Shown: one piece after another, positions 36,814 through 50,700 of the stretch
How positions within the stretch are numbered: the stretch's first letter is position 1
How the letters are laid out: each line of letters opens with the position of its first letter
From: Osmia lignaria lignaria
Taxonomy: Eukaryota > Arthropoda > Insecta > Hymenoptera > Megachilidae
DNA: 64,000 nt
NCBI RefSeq assembly: GCF_051020975.1
Contig: NW_027478167.1
Location: 4,278,001-4,342,000 of the forward strand
Direction of reading: 5' to 3'
Notes under the pieces: model-generated
Told to the model about the DNA's origin: nothing
Database searches by the model: none
The model's input: only the letters and a program-made list of their open reading frames with translations
Translations under genes and position numbers: made by a program

Positions 36814-38399
36814 TTGCAGATTTATCTCAAGGGAAGGGGCCTGACGGACATATTTCGAGACATTTCTTCTTCTTGATGTTCTTCTTCTGCACAGCTAAGC
36901 TGGAAGTGGCATTTGCAGCTCGCAATAGTGCAGAGTTATCTCAAAGAAAGGGGCCACGGTGTTTCTGTATCTCTATTATGTTGGTGCGGCTTCGGAACTT
37001 TTAAATATCTCGATATATCTCGAAAACTACGCTTCTGATCAAAAAATATCATAGAACATAAATTGTAGGAAACATAATTCTCTACAAAAAAGGTCTCTTA
37101 ACATTTTGCCATAGCTCGCTTCGTTTCCGAGATATTTGCAGACTTATCTCAAGGGAAGGTGCCTGACGGACATATTTCGGGATATTTCTTCTTCTTGTTG
37201 TTCTTCTTCTGCACAGCTAAGCTGGAAGTGGCGTTTGCAGCTCGCAATAGTACAGAGTTATCTCAAAGAAAGGGGCCACGGTGTTTCTGTATCTCTATTA
37301 TGTTGGTGCGGCTTCGGAACTTTTAAATATCTCGATATATCTCGAAAACTACGCTTCTGATCAAAAAATATCGTAGAACATAAATTGTAGCAAACATAAT
37401 TCTCTACAAAAAACGTCTCTTAACATTTTGCCATAGCTCGCTTCGTTTCCGAGATATTTGCAGATTTATCTCAAGGGAAGGGGCCAGACGGACATATTTC
37501 GAGATATTTCTTCTTCTTGTTGTTCTTCTTCTGCACAGCTAAGCTGGAAGTGGCATTTGCAGCTCGCAATAGTGCAGAGTTATCTCAAAGAAAGGGGCCA
37601 CGGTGTTTCTGTATCTCTATTATGTTGGTGCGGCTTCGGAACTTTCAAATATCTTGATATATCTCGAGAACTACGCGGCTGATCAAAAAATATCATAGAA
37701 CATAAATTGTAGGAAACATAATTCTCTACAAAAAAGGTCTCTTAACATTTTGCCATAGCTCGCCTCGTTTCCGAGATATTTGCAGATATATCTCAAGGGA
37801 AGGGGCCTGACGGACATATTTCGGGATATTTCTTCTTCTTGTTGTTCTTCTTCTGCACAGCTAAGCTGGAAGTGGCATTTGCAGCTCGCAATAGAGCAGA
37901 GTTATCTCAAAGAAAGGGGCCACGGTGTTTCTGTATCTCTATTATGTTGGTGCGGCTTCGGAACTTTTAAATATCTTGATATATCTCGAGAACTACGCAT
38001 GTGATCAAAAAATATCATAGAACATAAATTGTAGGAAACCTAATTCTCTACAAAAAAGGTCTCTTAACATTTTGCCATAGCTCGCTTCGTTTCCGAGATA
38101 TTTGCAGATATATCTCAAGGGAAGGGGCCTGACGGACATATTTCGAGATATTTCTTCTTCTTGTTGTTCTTCTTCTGCACAGCTAAGCTGGAAGTGGCAT
38201 TTGCGGCTCGCACTAGTGCAGAGTTATCTCAAAGAAAGGGGCCACGGTGGTTCTGTATCTCTATTATGTTGGTGCGTCTTCGGAACTTTTAAATATCTCG
38301 ATATATCTCGAAAACTACGCTTCTGATCAAAAAATATCATAGAACATAAATTGTAGGAAACCTAATTCTCTACAAAAAAGGTCTCTTAACATTTTGCCA

Positions 38400-41300
38400 T
38401 AGCTAGCTTCGTTTCCGAGATATTTGCAGATATATCTCAAGGGAAGGGGCCTGACGGACATATTTCGAGATATTTCTTCTTCTTGTTGTTCTTCTTCTGC
38501 ACAGCTAAGCTGGAAGTGGCATTTGCAGCTCGCACTAGTGCAGAGTTATCTCAAAGAAAGGGGCCACGGTGTTTCTGTATCTCTATTATGTTGGTGCGGC
38601 TTCGGAACTTTCAAATATCTTGATATATCTCGAGAACTACGCGTCTGATCAAAAAATATCATAGAACATAAAAAGTAGGAAACTTAATTCTCTACAAAAA
38701 AGGTCTCTTAACATTTTGCCATAGCTCGCTTCGTTTCCGAGATATTTGCAGATTTATCTCAAGGGAAGGGGCCTGACGGACATATTTCGGGATATTTCTT
38801 CTTCTTGTTGTTCTTCTTCTGCACAGCTAAACTGGAAGTGGCATTTCCAGCTCGCAATAGTGCAGAGTTATCTCAAAGAAAGGGGCCACGGTGTTTCTGT
38901 ATCTCTATTATGTTGGTGCGGCTTCGGAACTTTTAAATATCTTGATATATCTCGAAAACTACGCTTCTGATCAAAAAATATCGTAGAACATAAATTGTAG
39001 GAAACCTAATTCTCTACAAAAAAGGTCTCTTAACATTTTGCCATAGCTCGCTTCGTTTCCGAGATATTTGCAGATATATCTCAAGGGAAGGGGCCTGACG
39101 GACATATTTCGAGATATTTCTTCTTCTTGTTGTTCTTCTTCTGCACAGCTAAGCTGGAAGTGGCATTTGCGGCTCGCACTAGTGCAGAGTTATCTCAAAG
39201 AAAGGGGCCACGGTGTTTCTGTATCTCTATTATGTTGGTGCGGCTTCGGAACTTTTAAATATCTTGATATATCTCGAAAACTACGCTTCTGATCAAAAAA
39301 TATCGTAGAACATAAATTGTAGGAAACCTAATTCTCTACAAAAAAGGTCTCTTAACATTTTGCCATAGCTCGCTTCGTTTCCGAGATATTTGCAGATATA
39401 TCTCAAGGGAAGGGGCCTGACGGACATATTTCGAGATATTTCTTCTTCTTGTTGTTCTTCTTCTGCACAGCTAAGCTGGAAGTGGCATTTGCGGCTCGCA
39501 CTAGTGCAGAGTTATCTCAAAGAAAGGGGCCACGGTGTTTCTGTATCTCTATTATGTTGGTGCGTCTTCGGAACTTTTAAATATCTCGATATATCTCGAA
39601 AACTACGCTTCTGATCGAAAAATATCATAGAACATAAATTGTAGCAAACCTAATTCTCTACAAAAAAGGTCTCTTAACATTTTGCCATAGCTCGCTTCGT
39701 TTCCGAGATATTTGCAGACTTATCTCAAGGGAAGGTGCCTGACGGACATATTTCGGGATATTTCTTCTTCTTGTTGTTCTTCTTCTGCACAGCTAAACTG
39801 GAAGTGGCATTTCCAGCTCGCAATACTGCAGAGTTATCTCAAAGAAAGGGGCCACGGTGTTTCTGTATCTCTATTATGTTGGTGCGGCTTCGGAACTTTT
39901 AAATATCTTGATATATCTCGAGAACTACGCATCTGATCAAAAAATATCATAGAACATAAAAAGTAGGAAACTTAATTCTCTACAAAAAAGGTCTCTTAAC
40001 ATTTTGCCATAGCTCGCTTCGTTTCCGAGATATGTGCAGATTTATCTCAAGGGGAGGGGCCTGACGGACATATTTCGAGATATTTCTTCTTCTTGTTGTT
40101 CTTCTTCTGCACAGCTAAGCTGGAAGTGGCATTTGCAGCTCGCAATAGTACAGAGTTATCTCAAAGAAAGGGGCCACGGTGTTTCTGTATCTCTATTATG
40201 TTGGTGCGGCTTCGGAACTTTTAAATATCTCGATATATCTCGAAAACTACGCTTCTGATCAAAAAATATCGTAGAACATAAATTGTAACAAACATAATTC
40301 TCTACAAAAAACGTCTCTTAACATTTTGCCATAGCTCGCTTCGTTTCCGAGATATTTGCAGATTTATCTCAAGGGAAGGGGCCTGACGGACATATTTCGA
40401 GATATTTCTTCTTCTTGTTGTTCTTCTTCTGCACAGCTAAGCTGGAAGTGGCATTTGCAGCTCGCTATAGTGCAGAGTTATCTCAAAGAAAGGGGCCACG
40501 GTGTTTCTGTATCTCTATTATGTTGGTGCGTCTTCGGAACTTTTAAATATCTCGATATATCTCGAAAACTACGCTTCTGATCAAAAAATATCATAGAACA
40601 TAAATTGTAGGAAACCTAATTCTCTACAAAAAAGGTCTCTTAACATTTTGCCATAGCTAGCTTCGTTTCCGAGATATTTGCAGATATATCTCAAGGGAAG
40701 GGGCCTGACGGACATATTTCGAGATATTTCTTCTTCTTGTTGTTCTTCTTCTGCACAGCTAAGCTGGAAGTGGCATTTGCAGCTCGCACTAGTGCAGAGT
40801 TATCTCAAAGAAAGGGGCCACGGTGTTTCTGTATCTCTATTATGTTGGTGCGGCTTCGGAACTTTCAAATATCTTGATATATCTCGAGAACTACGCGTCT
40901 GATCAAAAAATATCATAGAACATAAAAAGTATGAAACTTAATTCTCTACAAAAAAGGTCTCTTTACATTTTGCCATAGCTCGCTTCGTTTCCGAGATATT
41001 TGCAGATTTATCTCAAGGGAAGGGGCCTGACGGACATATTTCGGGATATTTCTTCTTCTTGTTGTTCTTCTTCTGCACAGCTAAACTGGAAGTGGCATTT
41101 CCAGCTCGCAATAGTGCAGAGTTATCTCAAAGAAAGGGGCCACGGTGTTTCTGTATCTCTATTATGTTGGTGCGGCTTCGGAACTTTTAAATATCTTGAT
41201 ATATCTCGAAAACTACGCTTCTGATCAAAAAATATCGTAGAACATAAATTGTAGGAAACCTAATTCTCTACAAAGAAGGTCTCTTAACATTTTGCCATAG

Positions 41301-42150
41301 CTCGCTTCGTTTCCGAGATATTTGCAGATATATCTCAAGGGAAGGGGCCTGACGGACATATTTCGAGATATTTCTTCTTCTTGTTGTTCTTCTTCTGCAC
41401 AGCTAAGCTGGAAGTGGCATTTGCGGCTCGCACTAGTGCAGAGTTATCTCAAAGAAAGGGGCCACGGTGTTTCTGTATCTCTATTATGTTGGTGCGGCTT
41501 CGGAACTTTTAAATATCTTGATATATCTCGAAAACTACGCTTCTGATCAAAAAATATCGTAGAACATAAATTGTAGGAAACCTAATTCTCTACAAAAAAG
41601 GTCTCTTAACATTTTGCCATAGCTCGCTTCGTTTCCGAGATATTTGCAGATATATCTCAAGGGAAGGGGCCTGACGGACATATTTCGAGATATTTCTTCT
41701 TCTTGTTGTTCTTCTTCTGCACAGCTAAGCTGGAAGTGGCATTTGCGGCTCGCACTAGTGCAGAGTTATCTCAAAGAAAGGGGCCACGGTGTTTCTGTAT
41801 CTCTATTATGTTGGTGCGTCTTCGGAACTTTTAAATATCTCGATATATCTCGAAAACTACGCTTCTGATCAAAAAATATCATAGAACATAAATTGTAGCA
41901 AACCTAATTCTCTACAAAAAAGGTCTCTTAACATTTTGCCATAGCTCGCTTCGTTTCCGAGATATTTGCAGACTTATCTCAAGGGAAGGTGCCTGACGGA
42001 CATATTTCGGGATATTTCTTCTTCTTGTTGTTCTTCTTCTGCACAGCTAAACTGGAAGTGGCATTTCCAGCTCGCAATACTGCAGAGTTATCTCAAAGAA
42101 AGGGGCCACGGTGTTTCTGTATCTCTATTATGTTGGTGCGGCTTCGGAAC
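38400..42150. repeat. Segment 38400-39895 repeated at 40654-42150 (shift 2254 bp)
   Basis: Five monomers match in order. They are the AGCTAGCTTCG copy ending ACTTTCAAATATC...CGCGTCTG; a TTTCGGGATAT copy with AAACTGG/TTTCCAG; a GCGGCTCGCACTAGTGC copy with ATATCGTAG; a GCGTCTTCGG copy; and the GACTTATCTC copy with CAATACTGCAG. Differences are AGTAGGAAAC against AGTATGAAAC, TCTTAACATT against TCTTTACATT, CAAAAAAGG against CAAAGAAGG, and GATCGAAAAA against GATCAAAAAA. The shift is seven monomers. Confidence 0.8.
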
Positions 42151-45100
42151 TTTCAAATATCTTGATATATCTCGAGAACTACGCGTCTGATCAAAAAATA
42201 TCATAGAACATAAAAAGCAGCAAACTTAATTCTCCACAAAAAAGGTCTCTTAACATTTTGCCATAGCTCGCTTCGTTTCCGAGATATTTGCAGATTTATC
42301 TCAAGGGAAGGGGCCTGACGGACATATTTCGGGATATTTCTTCTTCTTGTTGTTCTTCTTCTGCACAGCTAAACTGGAAGTGGCATTTCCAGCTCGGAAT
42401 AGTGCAGAGTTATCTCAAAGAAAGGGGCCACGGTGTTTCTGTATCTCTATTATGTTGGTGCGGCTTCGGAACTTTTAAATATCTTGATATATCTCGAAAA
42501 CTACGCTTCTGATCAAAAAATATCATAGAACGTAAATTGTAGGGAACTTAATTCTCTACAAAAAAGGTCTCTTAACATTTTGCCATAGCTCGCTTCGTTT
42601 CCGAGATATTTGCAGATTTATCTCAAGGGAAGGGGCCTGACGGACATATTTCGGGATATTTCTTCTTCTTGTTGTTCTTCTTCTGCACAGCTAAACTGGA
42701 AGTGGCATTTCCAGCTCGCAATACTGCAGAGTTATCTCAAAGAAAGGGGCCACGGTGTTTCTGTATCTCTATTATGTTGGTGCGGCTTCGGAACTTTTAA
42801 ATATCTTGATATATCTCGAGAACTACGCATCTGATCAAAAAATATCATAGAACATAAAAAGTAGGAAACTTAATTCTCTACAAAAAAGGTCTCTTAACAT
42901 TTTGCCATAGCTCGCTTCGTTTCCGAGATATGTGCAGATTTATCTCAAGGGAAGGGGCCTGACGGACATATTTCGAGATATTTCTTCTTCTTGTTGTTCT
43001 TCTTCTGCACAGCTAAGCTGGAACTGGCATTTGCAGCTCGCAATAGTACAGAGTTATCTCAAAGAAAGGGGCCACGGTGTTTCTGTATCACTATTATGTT
43101 GGTGCGGCTTCGGAACTTTTAAATATCTCGATATATCTCGAAAACTACGCTTCTGATCAAAAAATATCATAGAACATAAATTGTAGCAAACCTAATTCTC
43201 TACAAAAAACGTCTCTTAACATTTTGCCATAGCTCGCTTCGTTTCCGAGATATTTGCAGACTTATCTCAAGGGAAGGTGCCTGACGGACATATTTCGGGA
43301 TATTTCTTCTTCTTGTTGTTCTTCTTCTGCACAGCTAAACTGGAAGTGGCATTTCCAGCTCGCAATACTGCAGAGTTATCTCAAAGAAAGGGGCCACGGT
43401 GTTTCTGTATCTCTATTATGTTGGTGCGGCTTCGGAACTTTTAAATATCTTGATATATCTCGAGAACTACGCATCTGATCAAAAAATATCATAGAACATA
43501 AAAAGTAGGAAACTTAATTCTCTACAAAAAAGGTCTCTTAACATTTTGCCATAGCTCGCTTCGTTTCGGAGATATGTGCAGATTTATCTCAAGGGAAGGG
43601 GCCTGACGGACATATTTCGAGATATTTCTTCTTCTTGTTGTTCTTCTTCTGCACAGCTAAGCTGGAAGTGGCATTTGCAGCTCGCAATAGTACAGAGTTA
43701 TCTCAAAGAAAGGGGCCACGGTGTTTCTGTATCTCTATTATGTTGGTGCGGCTTCGGAACTTTTAAATATCTCGATATATCTCGAAAACTACGCTTCTGA
43801 TCAAAAAATATCGTAGAACATAAATTGTAACAAACATAATTCTCTACAAAAAACGTCTCTTAACATTTTGCCATAGCTCGCTTCGTTTCCGAGATATTTG
43901 CAGATTTATCTCAAGGGAAGGGGCCTGACGGACATATTTCGAGATATTTCTTCTTCTTGTTGTTCTTCTTCTGCACAGCTAAGCTGGAAGTGGCATTTGC
44001 AGCTCGCTATAGTGCAGAGTTATCTCAAAGAAAGGGGCCACGGTGTTTCTGTATCTCTATTATGTTGGTGCGTCTTCGGAACTTTTAAATATCTCGATAT
44101 ATCTCGAAAACTACGCTTCTGATCAAAAAATATCATAGAACATAAATTGTAGGAAACCTAATTCTCTACAAAAAAGGTCTCTTAACATTTTGCCATAGCT
44201 AGCTTCGTTTCCGAGATATTTGCAGATATATCTCAAGGGAAGGGGCCTGACGGACATATTTCGAGATATTTCTTCTTCTTGTTGTTCTTCTTCTGCACAG
44301 CTAAGCTGGAAGTGGCATTTGCAGCTCGCACTAGTGCAGAGTTATCTCAAAGAAAGGGGCCACGGTGTTTCTGTATCTCTATTATGTTGGTGCGGCTTCG
44401 GAACTTTCAAATATCTTGATATATCTCGAGAACTACGCGTCTGATCAAAAAATATCATAGAACATAAAAAGTATGAAACTTAATTCTCTACAAAAAAGGT
44501 CTCTTAACATTTTGCCATAGCTCGCTTCGTTTCCGAGATATTTGCAGATTTATCTCAAGGGAAGGGGCCTGACGGACATATTTCGGGATATTTCTTCTTC
44601 TTGTTGTTCTTCTTCTGCACAGCTAAACTGGAAGTGGCATTTCCAGCTCGCAATAGTGCAGAGTTATCTCAAAGAAAGGGGCCACGGTGTTTCTGTATCT
44701 CTATTATGTTGGTGCGGCTTCGGAACTTTTAAATATCTTGATATATCTCGAAAACTACGCTTCTGATCAAAAAATATCGTAGAACATAAATTGTAGGAAA
44801 CCTAATTCTCTACAAAGAAGGTCTCTTAACATTTTGCCATAGCTCGCTTCGTTTCCGAGATATTTGCAGATATATCTCAAGGGAAGGGGCCTGACGGACA
44901 TATTTCGAGATATTTCTTCTTCTTGTTGTTCTTCTTCTGCACAGCTAAGCTGGAAGTGGCATTTGCGGCTCGCACTAGTGCAGAGTTATCTCAAAGAAAG
45001 GGGCCACGGTGTTTCTGTATCTCTATTATGTTGGTGCGGCTTCGGAACTTTTAAATATCTTGATATATCTCGAAAACTACGCTTCTGATCAAAAAATATC

Positions 45101-45285
45101 GTAGAACATAAATTGTAGGAAACCTAATTCTCTACAAAAAAGGTCTCTTAACATTTTGCCATAGCTCGCTTCGTTTCCGAGATATTTGCAGATATATCTC
45201 AAGGGAAGGGGCCTGACGGACATATTTCGAGATATTTCTTCTTCTTGTTGTTCTTCTTCTGCACAGCTAAGCTGGAAGTGGCATT
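39650..45285. repeat. About 2.1-kb segment 39650-41740 repeated at 43192-45285 (shift 3542 bp)
   Basis: Monomers 39712, 40034, 40356, 40678, 41000, 41322 and the start of 41644 match 43254, 43576, 43898, 44220, 44542, 44864 and 45186, an 11-monomer shift. Even the rare CTACAAAGAAGG linker and AGTATGAAAC are shared. Differences I noticed: AAGGGGAGGGG near 40049, TCTTTACATT near 40963, TTTCGGAGAT near 43567, and a C against G in the linker near 43210. Identity stops inside monomer 45186, which changes from the GCGGCTCGCAC to the GCAGCTCGCAATAGTAC form. Confidence 0.8.
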
Positions 45286-47376
45286 TGCAGCTCGCAATAG
45301 TACAGAGTTATCTCAAAGAAAGGGGCCACGGTGTTTCTGTATCTCTATTATGTTGGTGCGGCTTCGGAACTTTTAAATATCTCGATATATCTCGAAAACT
45401 ACGCTTCTGATCAAAAAATATCGTAGAACATAAATTGTAACAAACATAATTCTCTACAAAAAACGTCTCTTAACATTTTGCCATAGCTCGCTTCGTTTCC
45501 GAGATATTTGCAGATTTATCTCAAGGGAAGGGGCCTGACGGACATATTTCGAGATATTTCTTCTTCTTGTTGTTCTTCTTCTGCACAGCTAAGCTGGAAG
45601 TGGCATTTGCAGCTCGCTATAGTGCAGAGTTATCTCAAAGAAAGGGGCCACGGTGTTTCTGTATCTCTATTATGTTGGTGCGGCTTCGGAACTTTCAAAT
45701 ATCTTGATATATCTCGAGAACTACGCGTCTGATCAAAAAATATCATAGAACATAAAAAGCAGCAAACTTAATTCTCCACAAAAAAGGTCTCTTAACATTT
45801 TGCCATAGCTCGCTTCGTTTCCGAGATATTTGCAGATATATCTCAAGGGAAGGGGCCTGACGGACATATTTCGGGATATTTCTTCCTCTTGTTGTTCTTC
45901 TTCTGCACAGCTAAGCTGGAAGTGGCATTTGCAGCTCGCAATAGTACAGAGTTATCTCAAAGAAAGGGGCCACGGTGTTTCTGTATCTCTATTATGTTGG
46001 TGCGGCTTCGGAACTTTTAAATATCTCGATATATCTCGAAAACTACGCTTCTGATCAAAAAATATCGTAGAACATAAATTGTAACAAACATAATTCTCTA
46101 CAAAAAACGTCTCTTAACATTTTGCCATAGCTCGCTTCGTTTCCGAGATATTTGCAGATTTATCTCAAGGGAAGGGGCCTGACGGACATATTTCGAGATA
46201 TTTCTTCTTCTTGTTGTTCTTCTTCTGCACAGCTAAGCTGGAAGTGGCATTTGCAGCTCGCTATAGTGCAGAGTTATCTCAAAGAAAGGGGCCACGGTGT
46301 TTCTGTATCTCTATTATGTTGGTGCGGCTTCGGAACTTTCAAATATCTTGATATATCTCGAGAACTACGCGTCTGATCAAAAAATATCATAGAACATAAA
46401 AAGCAGCAAACTTAATTCTCCACAAAAAAGGTCTCTTAACATTTTGCCATAGCTCGCTTCGTTTCCGAGATATTTGCAGATTTATCTCAAGGGAAGGGGC
46501 CTGACGGACATATTTCGGGATATTTCTTCTTCTTGTTGTTCTTCTTCTGCACAGCTAAACTGGAAGTGGCATTTCCAGCTCGGAATAGTGCAGAGTTATC
46601 TCAAAGAAAGGGGCCACGGTGTTTCTGTATCTCTATTATGTTGGTGCGGCTTCGGAACTTTTAAATATCTTGATATATCTCGAAAACTACGCTTCTGATC
46701 AAAAAATATCATAGAACGTAAATTGTAGGGAACTTAATTCTCTACAAAAAAGGTCTCTTAACATTTTGCCATAGCTCGCTTCGTTTCCGAGATATTTGCA
46801 GATTTATCTCAAGGGAAGGGGCCTGACGGACATATTTCGGGATATTTCTTCTTCTTGTTGTTCTTCTTCTGCACAGCTAAACTGGAAGTGGCATTTCCAG
46901 CTCGCAATACTGCAGAGTTATCTCAAAGAAAGGGGCCACGGTGTTTCTGTATCTCTATTATGTTGGTGCGGCTTCGGAACTTTTAAATATCTTGATATAT
47001 CTCGAGAACTACGCATCTGATCAAAAAATATCATAGAACATAAAAAGTAGGAAACTTAATTCTCTACAAAAAAGGTCTCTTAACATTTTGCCATAGCTCG
47101 CTTCGTTTCCGAGATATGTGCAGATTTATCTCAAGGGAAGGGGCCTGACGGACATATTTCGAGATATTTCTTCTTCTTGTTGTTCTTCTTCTGCACAGCT
47201 AAGCTGGAAGTGGCATTTGCAGCTCGCAATAGTACAGAGTTATCTCAAAGAAAGGGGCCACGGTGTTTCTGTATCACTATTATGTTGGTGCGGCTTCGGA
47301 ACTTTTAAATATCTCGATATATCTCGAAAACTACGCTTCTGATCAAAAAATATCATAGAACATAAATTGTAGGAAA
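42190..47376. repeat. Segment 42190-43190 repeated at 46376-47376 (shift 4186 bp)
   Basis: Monomers 42288, 42610 and 42932 match 46474, 46796 and 47118, including the preceding linker AAGCAGCAAACTTAATTCTCC. Shared sites are TTTCCAGCTCGGAATAG, ACGTAAATTGTAGGGAAC, CAATACTGCAG, GAGATATGTGCAG and TGTATCACTATT. Monomer 42932 differs by CTGGAACTGGC. After it, the linker is TTGTAGCAAACC on the left and TTGTAGGAAACC with CAAAGAAGG on the right, so the match ends there. The shift is 13 monomers. Confidence 0.75.
45186..46473. repeat. Tandem dimer repeat (2 x 644 bp)
   Basis: 45186-45829 and 45830-46473 repeat a pair of monomers. The first carries AGTACAGAG, ATATCGTAGAAC and TTGTAACAAAC; the second carries CTCGCTATAGTG, ACTTTCAAATATC and the unusual linker AAGCAGCAAACTTAATTCTCC. 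The second copy of the first monomer differs by TTTCGGGATATTTC and TTCCTCTTG. This is the shortest higher-order unit in the window. Confidence 0.8.
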
Positions 47377-47761
47377 CCTAATTCTCTACAAAGAAGGTCT
47401 CTTAACATTTTGCCATAGCTAGCTTCGTTTCCGAGATATTTGCAGATATATCTCAAGGGAAGGGGCCTGACGGACATATTTCGAGATATTTCTTCTTCTT
47501 GTTGTTCTTCTTCTGCACAGCTAAGCTGGAAGTGGCATTTGCAGCTCGCAATAGTGCAGAGTTATCTCAAAGAAAGGGGCCACGGTGTTTCTGTATCTGT
47601 ATTATGTTGGTGCGGCTTCGGAACTTTTAAATATCTTGATATATCTCGAGAACTACGCATCTGATCAAAAAATATCATAGATCATAAAAAGTAGGAAACT
47701 TAATTCTCTACAAAAAACATCTCTTAACATTTTGCGATAGCTCGCTTCGTTTCCGAGATAT

Positions 47762-50700
47762 TTGCAGATTCAGCTCAAAGGAACGGGCCTGACGGACATA
47801 TTTCGAGATATTTCTTCTTCTTGTTGTTCTTCTTCTGCACAGCTAAGCTGGAAGTGGCATTTGCAGCTCGCAATAGTGCAGAGTTATCTCAAAGAAAGGG
47901 GCCACGGTGTTTCTGTATCTCTATTATGTTGGTGCGGCTTCGGAACATTTAAATATCTTGATATATCTCGAGAACTACGCATCTGATCAAAAAATATCAT
48001 AGAAGATAAAAAGTAGGAAACTTAATTCTCTACAAAAAAGGTCTCTTAAGATTTTGCCATAGCTCGCTTCGTTTCCGAGATATTTGCAGATTTATCTCAA
48101 GGGAAGGGGCCTGACGGACATATTTCGAGATATTTCTTCTTCTTGTTGTTCTTCTTCTGCACAGCTAAGCTGGAAGTGGCATTTGCAGCTCGCAATAGTA
48201 CAGAGTTATCTCAAAGAAAGGGGCCACGGTGTTTCTGTATCTCTATTATGTTGGTGCGGCTTCGGAACTTTTAAATATCTCGATATATCTCGAAAACTAC
48301 GCTTCTGATCAAAAAATGTCATACAACATGAAAAGTAGGAAACTTAATTCTCTACAAAAAAGGTCTCTTAACATTTTGCCATAGCTCGCTTCGTTTCCGA
48401 GATATTTGAAGATTTATCTCAAGGGAAGGGGCCTGACGGACATATTTCGAGATATTTCTTCTTCTTGTTGTTCTTCTTCTGCACAGCTAAGCTGGAAGTG
48501 GCATTTGCAGCTCGCAATAGTGCAGAGTTATCTCAAAGAAAGGGGCCACGGTGTTTCTGTATCTCTATTATGTTGGTGCGGCTTCGGAACTTTTAAATAT
48601 CTTGATATATCTCGAGAACTACGCATCTGATCAAAAAATATCATAGAACATAAAAAGTAGGAAACTTAATTCTCTACAAAAAAGGTCTCTTAACATTTTG
48701 CCATAGCTCGCTTCGTTTCCGAGATATTTGCAGATTTATCTCAAGGGAAGGGGCCTGACGGACATATTTCGAGATATTTCTTCTTCTTGTTGTTCTTCTT
48801 CTGCACAGCTAAGCTGGAAGTGGCATTTGCAGCTCGCAATAGTGCAGAGTTATCTCAAAGAAAGGGGCCACGGTGTTTCTGTATCTCTATTATGTTGGTG
48901 CGGCTTCGGAACTTTTAAATATCTTGATATATCTCGAGAACTACGCATCTGATCAAAAAATATCATAGATCGTAAAAAGTAGGAAACTTAATTCTCTACA
49001 AAAAAGGTCTCTTAACATTTTGCCATAGCTCGCTTCGTTTCCGAGATATTTGCAGATTTATCTCAAGGGAAGGGGCCTGACGGACATATTTCGAGATATT
49101 TCTTCTTCTTGTTGTTCTTCTTCTGCACAGCTAAGCTGGAAGTGGCATTTGCGGCTCGCACTAGTGCAGAGTTATCTCAAAGAAAGGGGCCACGGTGTTT
49201 CTGAATCTCTATTATGTTGGTGCGGCTTCGGAACTTTTAAATATCTCGATATATCTCGAAAACTACGCTTCTGATCAAAAAATATCATACAACATAAATT
49301 GTAGGAAACATAATTCTCTACAAAAAACGTCTCTTATCATTTTGCCATAGCTCGCTTCGTTTCCGAGATATTTGCAGATTTATCTCAAGGGAAGGGGCCT
49401 GGCGGACATATTTCGAGATATTTCTTCTTCTTGTTGTTCTTCTTCTGCACAGCTAAGCTGGAAGTGGCATTTCCAGCTCGCAATAGTGCAGAGTTATCTC
49501 AAAGAAAGGGGCCACGGTGTTTCTGTAACTCTATTATGTTGGTGCGGCTTCGGAACTTTTAAATATCTTGATATATCTCGAGAACTACGCATCTGATCAA
49601 AAAATATCATAGAATATAAAAAGTAGGAAACTTAATTCTCTACAAAAAAGGTCTCTTAATATTTTGCCATAGCTCGCTTCGTTTCCGAGATATTTGCGGA
49701 TTTATCTCAAGGGAAGGGGCCTGACGGACATATTTCGAGATATTTCTTCTTCTTGTTGTTCTTCTTCTGCACAGCTAAGCTGGAAGTGGCATTTGCGGCT
49801 CGCACTAGTGCAGAGTTATCTCAAAGAAAGGGGCCACGGTGTTTCTGAATCTCCATTATGTTGGTGCGGCTTCGGAACTTTTAAATATCTCGATATATCT
49901 CGAAAACTACGCTTTTGGTCAAAAAATATCATAGAACATAAATTGTAGGAAACATAATTCTCTACAAAAAACGTCTCTTAACATTTTGCGATAGCTCGCT
50001 TCGTTTCCGAGATATTTGCAGATTCAGCTCAAAGGAACGGGCCTGACGGACATATTTCGAGATATTTCTTCTTCTTGTTGTTCTTCTTCTGCACAGCTAA
50101 GCTGGAAGTGGCATTTGCAGCTCGCAATAGTGCAGAGTTATCTCAAAGAAAGGGGCCACGGTGTTTCTGTATCTCTATTATGTTTGTGCGGCTTCGGAAC
50201 TTTTAAATATCTTGATATATCTCGAGAACTACGCATCTGATCAAAAAATATCATAGAACATAAAAAGTAGGAAACCTAATTCTCTACAAAAAAGGTCTCT
50301 TAAGATTTTGCCATAGCTCGCTTCGTTTCCGAGATATTTGCAGATTTATCTCAAGGGAAGGGGCCTGACGGACATATTTCGAGATATTTCTTCTTCTTGT
50401 TGTTCTTCTTCTGCACAGCTAAGCTGGAAGTGGCATTTGCAGCTCGCAATAGTGCAGAGTTATCTCAATGAAAGGGGCCACGGTGTTTCTGTATCTCTAT
50501 TATGTTTGTGCGGCTTCGGAACTTTTAAATATCTTGATATATCTCGAGAACTACGCATCTGATCAAAAAATATCATACAACATAAAAAGTAGGAAACCTA
50601 ATTCTCTACAAAAAAGGTCTCTTAACATTTTGCCATAGCTCGCTTCGTTTCCGAGATATTTGCAGATTTATCTCAAGGGAAGGGGCCTGACGGACATGTT

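Larger units (their letters stand above)
36814..47761. repeat. Region IV: satellite block with TTTCGGGATAT, TATGTGCAG and AGCTAGC variants
   Basis: Markers rare or absent to the left appear here: TTTCGGGATATTTC, GAGATATGTGCAG, GCGTCTTCGGAAC, GACTTATCTCAAGGGAAGGT, CAATACTGCAGAG, CTCGCTATAGTG, ATATCGTAGAAC, TTGTAACAAAC and AGCTAGCTTCG. The first monomer (36814) has GAGACATTTC with TCTTGATGTTC, a pair found again only at 57422. The block consists largely of overlapping copies of the same monomers at shifts of 2, 7, 11 and 13 monomers. Confidence 0.8.
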
